This document shows positions 61,901-64,000 of a stretch of DNA of 64,000 nt, piece by piece. The notes under the pieces are model-generated. The model was not told the DNA's origin, ran no database searches, and saw nothing but the letters and a program-made list of their open reading frames with translations. Source of the stretch: Rhynchonema sp. JSB1_4 (Eukaryota; Nematoda; Chromadorea; Monhysterida; Xyalidae). The stretch covers positions 1-64,000 of the forward strand of contig JASAMV010009032.1 in the NCBI GenBank assembly GCA_030248065.1. The letters run 5' to 3'. Made by a program: the position numbers and the translations under genes. The stretch's first letter is position 1. The number at the start of each line of letters is the position of its first letter.

Positions 61901-63795
61901 TGAAATGACAATAATCTGATTGCGTATCAAACTTCGCGATTTGATGGAAACAGGATCTGCTTTTGTCGGGTGACATTTCTTGGTCGATTCTATTGAACTT
62001 GTTATGTGCGATTACTTTCAGTTCCAATGGAAGCCGATCACCAAGTTTGCTACCAGCTAGTGTACCAATTATTCGACGAAGACAATGGGCGGTATGCACT
62101 CTGCTGGGCACAGTCGGGTCGGGGGTGCAAAACGGTTGGGCCATGTCTTGGGATGTCGTTGTTTCTGTGGCTTTGACCAGAGTAAGAGTTTCTCACAGCT
62201 CACGTGGGAGTAACTTTAACGCAGGACAAAATAACAGAAATAGCGACATCGCAAGCTGTGGCCCAACGCATTCTGCACCCCTGACCCGACCACGCCAGCG
62301 CACAGCATACCAGCTAATATCTTTCCGAACATAGGACAGCAAAACCGCCTGACACACAGTCGCTAGGTCTGCATCGATGAAACCCGAAACATACAACAGC
62401 AGCAGTTTGATCATAATTAACTTCAAGTGCCTCAAGCTTGATACACCCAAGTGAAACATCACCACTCAACCAGATCAGCCCTCAACCAACGACCAACCCC
62501 GAGCGCGTGTGCCATCGAGCTGCCCGGTGCATCGACCGAGGGCGACTTGAACGGCAGGCGTTTGTTGGCTGTACTGCCGCCAGCCATCACCATTGACGAC
62601 GTTGGCACACTCGCACTGATCACACTTGGCTGATGTTGTTGTTGTTGTTGTTGTTGCTGCTGTGACGGGGTGCAGTGACGGGCTGGAATCACATATGGAT
62701 TGTTGGTGTTGTTGTTGGATACTGTTCAAGTACGGGGGGCCGATAAAACATATTCACCGAAACGGGAAGAAATGTAAAAGCACCACCGCGGGCAGTGGTG
62801 CATTTAGGGGGGTGTGGGGGGCCACCCCTTGGTATGGGGTATGGGGAATCGGCCGGGGGTATGGGAAATTTTTCACTTTTGAAACAACACCCCTAAGAAA
62901 TGACTTTTTGACCCCGAGAAGTACCAAAATTGGCCATTTTTGGCCAAAAACCCCACCCTCGGGTATGGGAAATTTTTGAGTTTTTGGAGAAACCCCCTCC
63001 TGGTATGGGAAATTTTTGATTTTTGGGGGTATGTATGGGAAATTTACCGAAAATTGGGTTGGGTATGGTAACTTTCAATTTCTCAACGACACCACTGGCC
63101 GAGGGGTGGCAATGGCGGTTTCGGTGGCGGCACCAAGGTCCAGTCAACAAAACCTTAACCGAAGCGTAAAACAAATCTTTGCCGCTTGATCCTTCCACGG
63201 CGGCTGATACTTGCACTATTGAAGCAGTATACCACATCACCTTGCCAAAATACAAAACAATGTGTTGATTTGCCTTAAACGTAAAAAACGCGAATCAAAA
63301 TTTTACCAGTTAAGGTCGATTTAGGTTACGGCTAATGTAACACGGTTTCCGTGGACCGGACCCACAGCCTCCACAAACAAACATCGTTTGGAATGGCTCG
63401 ACCAGTTCGGCCTTTCCGGTGGACACACAAGCCCACACAATACGACACCACCTTTACAAAGCCCGCCAACGTCAAAATGACGGATGACACCAAGCCGAAG
63501 AGCATTAACAACATGCTCACCCACCAACAACATTGACTGGCGGTCGACTTGTGTTGCTGTCGGACGAGAGCACGCCGCTGGTTGTCGTGCCGCCCGATCC
63601 GACACTCGACGTCGACTCGCGTTGCTGCACCTGCAATTCAAATACATTGATGCTTTGCGTGGCTGGAAGCTCCGTGCATGACTTTGTGACCTCGGATGAC
63701 GTGTTTTTTGTTGTCTTGCGAATCAGCTTGATGTCTTTAATGTGACAAACGTATTCGTACACAGTACAGTCTTTTTTAGGCGAATTGTTGGCCAT
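55954..63795 (-). CDS. mitf: MITF/TFEB-family bHLH-Zip transcription factor
   Basis: Nuclear factor of the MiT/TFE family (nematode HLH-30 type), controlling lysosome and autophagy genes. Exons: 63525-63795, 62498-62721, 61704-61871, 61094-61232, 60764-60839, 60550-60688, 60114-60201, 59772-59863, 57638-57746, 57290-57367, 56702-56916, 55954-56037. All phases agree; about 560 residues. Exon 2 carries nine Gln; exon 3 has the acidic activation block [18 protein letters not shown]. The bHLH-Zip spans about 258-340: RRKKDIHNM / [20 protein letters not shown] / [20 protein letters not shown], then QRQ-type zipper heptads. Exon 7 is [14 protein letters not shown]; exon 8 has the sumoylation-type IKQEP. 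Exon 11 has [11 protein letters not shown]...SGDPLMS, and the last exon ends [16 protein letters not shown] with TGA at 55954. Exon 1 (ATG 63795) is the least certain: it joins in phase but has no family similarity. Confidence 0.95.
56477..56624. mobile_element. A/T-run insertion with 8-bp target duplication
   Basis: Starts CAGGGTTGGGAAAAAAAAAA, like the hAT-type MITE end at 52801, and is flanked by exact CTTGGGAC duplications (56469-56476, 56625-56632). The right end is a run of A/T without a clear matching inverted repeat, so it is decayed or truncated. Lies in the last MITF intron. Confidence 0.75.
57747..59771. other. Large MITF-family intron
   Basis: About 2 kb between exons 8 and 9, which join directly in phase 0. 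A further phase-0 exon could be hidden here, but none with family similarity was recognised. Confidence 0.5.
62793..63096. mobile_element. hAT-like element with GGTATGGGAAATTT repeats
   Basis: Ends CAGTGGTG and CACCACTG; flanks ACCGCGGG and GCCGAGGG match at 6 of 8 positions, a decayed 8-bp duplication. The interior repeats GGTATGGGAAATTTTT four or five times. In MITF intron 1. Confidence 0.7.
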
Positions 63796-64000
63796 TTTCC
63801 TTGCTATCTACAGACGACTGGTTTCCTGCTCAGGTTTTCTGGGACCGGTCCGCAGAATCCAAATTGTCTACCTAAACCTACAAGCAAACCTATACCCAAT
63901 AGATAAAATCAATCACTTTGGATGAGGAAAAATATATAATTTTCTCTTTTGGGTATAGTAGGTTAAAGCATGGCTGGCAAGTACAATATACTGTACATAG
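63796..64000. other. Upstream of the MITF-family ATG
   Basis: About 200 bases, presumably promoter or 5' UTR, containing TATATAATTTTC near 63933. No firm element assigned. Confidence 0.3.

Noticed and set aside
26931..63795. U12-type introns as an explanation for odd donors
   Set aside because: Donors are GTTGG/GTTAG/GTGAG types, not ATATCC or GTATCC, and no TTCCTTAAC branch site was noticed near the acceptors.
1..64000. CRISPR arrays, bacterial operons, prophage or tRNA genes
   Set aside because: The sequence is eukaryotic with spliced genes; no repeat-spacer array was seen and no tRNA with a convincing B-box and cloverleaf was found by eye.

Overview
The window looks like intron-rich, repeat-rich nuclear DNA of an invertebrate animal. 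Genes are split into many small exons (about 70-390 nt) with GT-AG introns. Six genes were rebuilt by hand with exon phases that agree at nearly every junction: ZNF598, the 5' end of striatin, dystroglycan, APH-1, MANF and an MITF/TFEB-family factor. A degenerate (TTAGGC)n array near 39.5 kb, the nematode telomere unit, points to a nematode. The full-length dystroglycan with a furin-cleavable N-terminal domain suggests an early-branching (enoplean/dorylaimian) nematode rather than a Caenorhabditis relative. This placement is inference.

Layout. 0.6-2.1 kb: exons of an unidentified helical minus-strand gene. 2.6-4.6 kb: a 2-kb foldback element. 4.8-7.2 kb: ZNF598 (minus). 7.9-8.5 kb: two 5' exons of striatin (minus) with no visible continuation. 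8.7-14.6 kb: a nest of GC-rich repeats, inverted repeats and a decayed Penelope-type GIY-YIG fragment. 14.8-16.3 kb: four 3' exons of an unidentified cysteine-rich minus-strand gene. 15.5-16.9 kb: a strand-biased low-complexity tract. 16.9-22.5 kb: a 5.6-kb foldback element whose loop holds a proline-rich repeat-protein reading frame with an internal TAA. 22.9-24.3 kb: a plus-strand membrane protein resembling the 3' half of a 7TM receptor, with a polyglutamine tail.

25.4-33.9 kb: dystroglycan (minus, 18 coding exons, about 880 aa). 34.1-47.3 kb: no gene recognised; it holds TA-flanked MITEs and the TTAGGC array. 47.4-50.2 kb: APH-1 (minus, 6 exons, 302 aa). 51.0-53.5 kb: MANF (minus, 4 exons, 174 aa). 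55.9-63.8 kb: MITF/TFE bHLH-Zip factor (minus, 12 exons, about 560 aa).

All recognised genes except the 7TM-like one are on the minus strand. They have no common pathway: ribosome-collision signalling (ZNF598), STRIPAK (striatin), cell-matrix adhesion (dystroglycan), gamma-secretase (APH-1), ER proteostasis (MANF) and lysosome/autophagy control (MITF/TFEB). The main surprises are a splice-donor code in which about 43% of modelled introns start GTT; a 10-mer, TGAAACATCA, seen 12 times; several hAT-type MITEs with intact 8-9 bp target duplications; and the foldback element carrying a repeat protein whose stop codon replaces a repeat glutamine.
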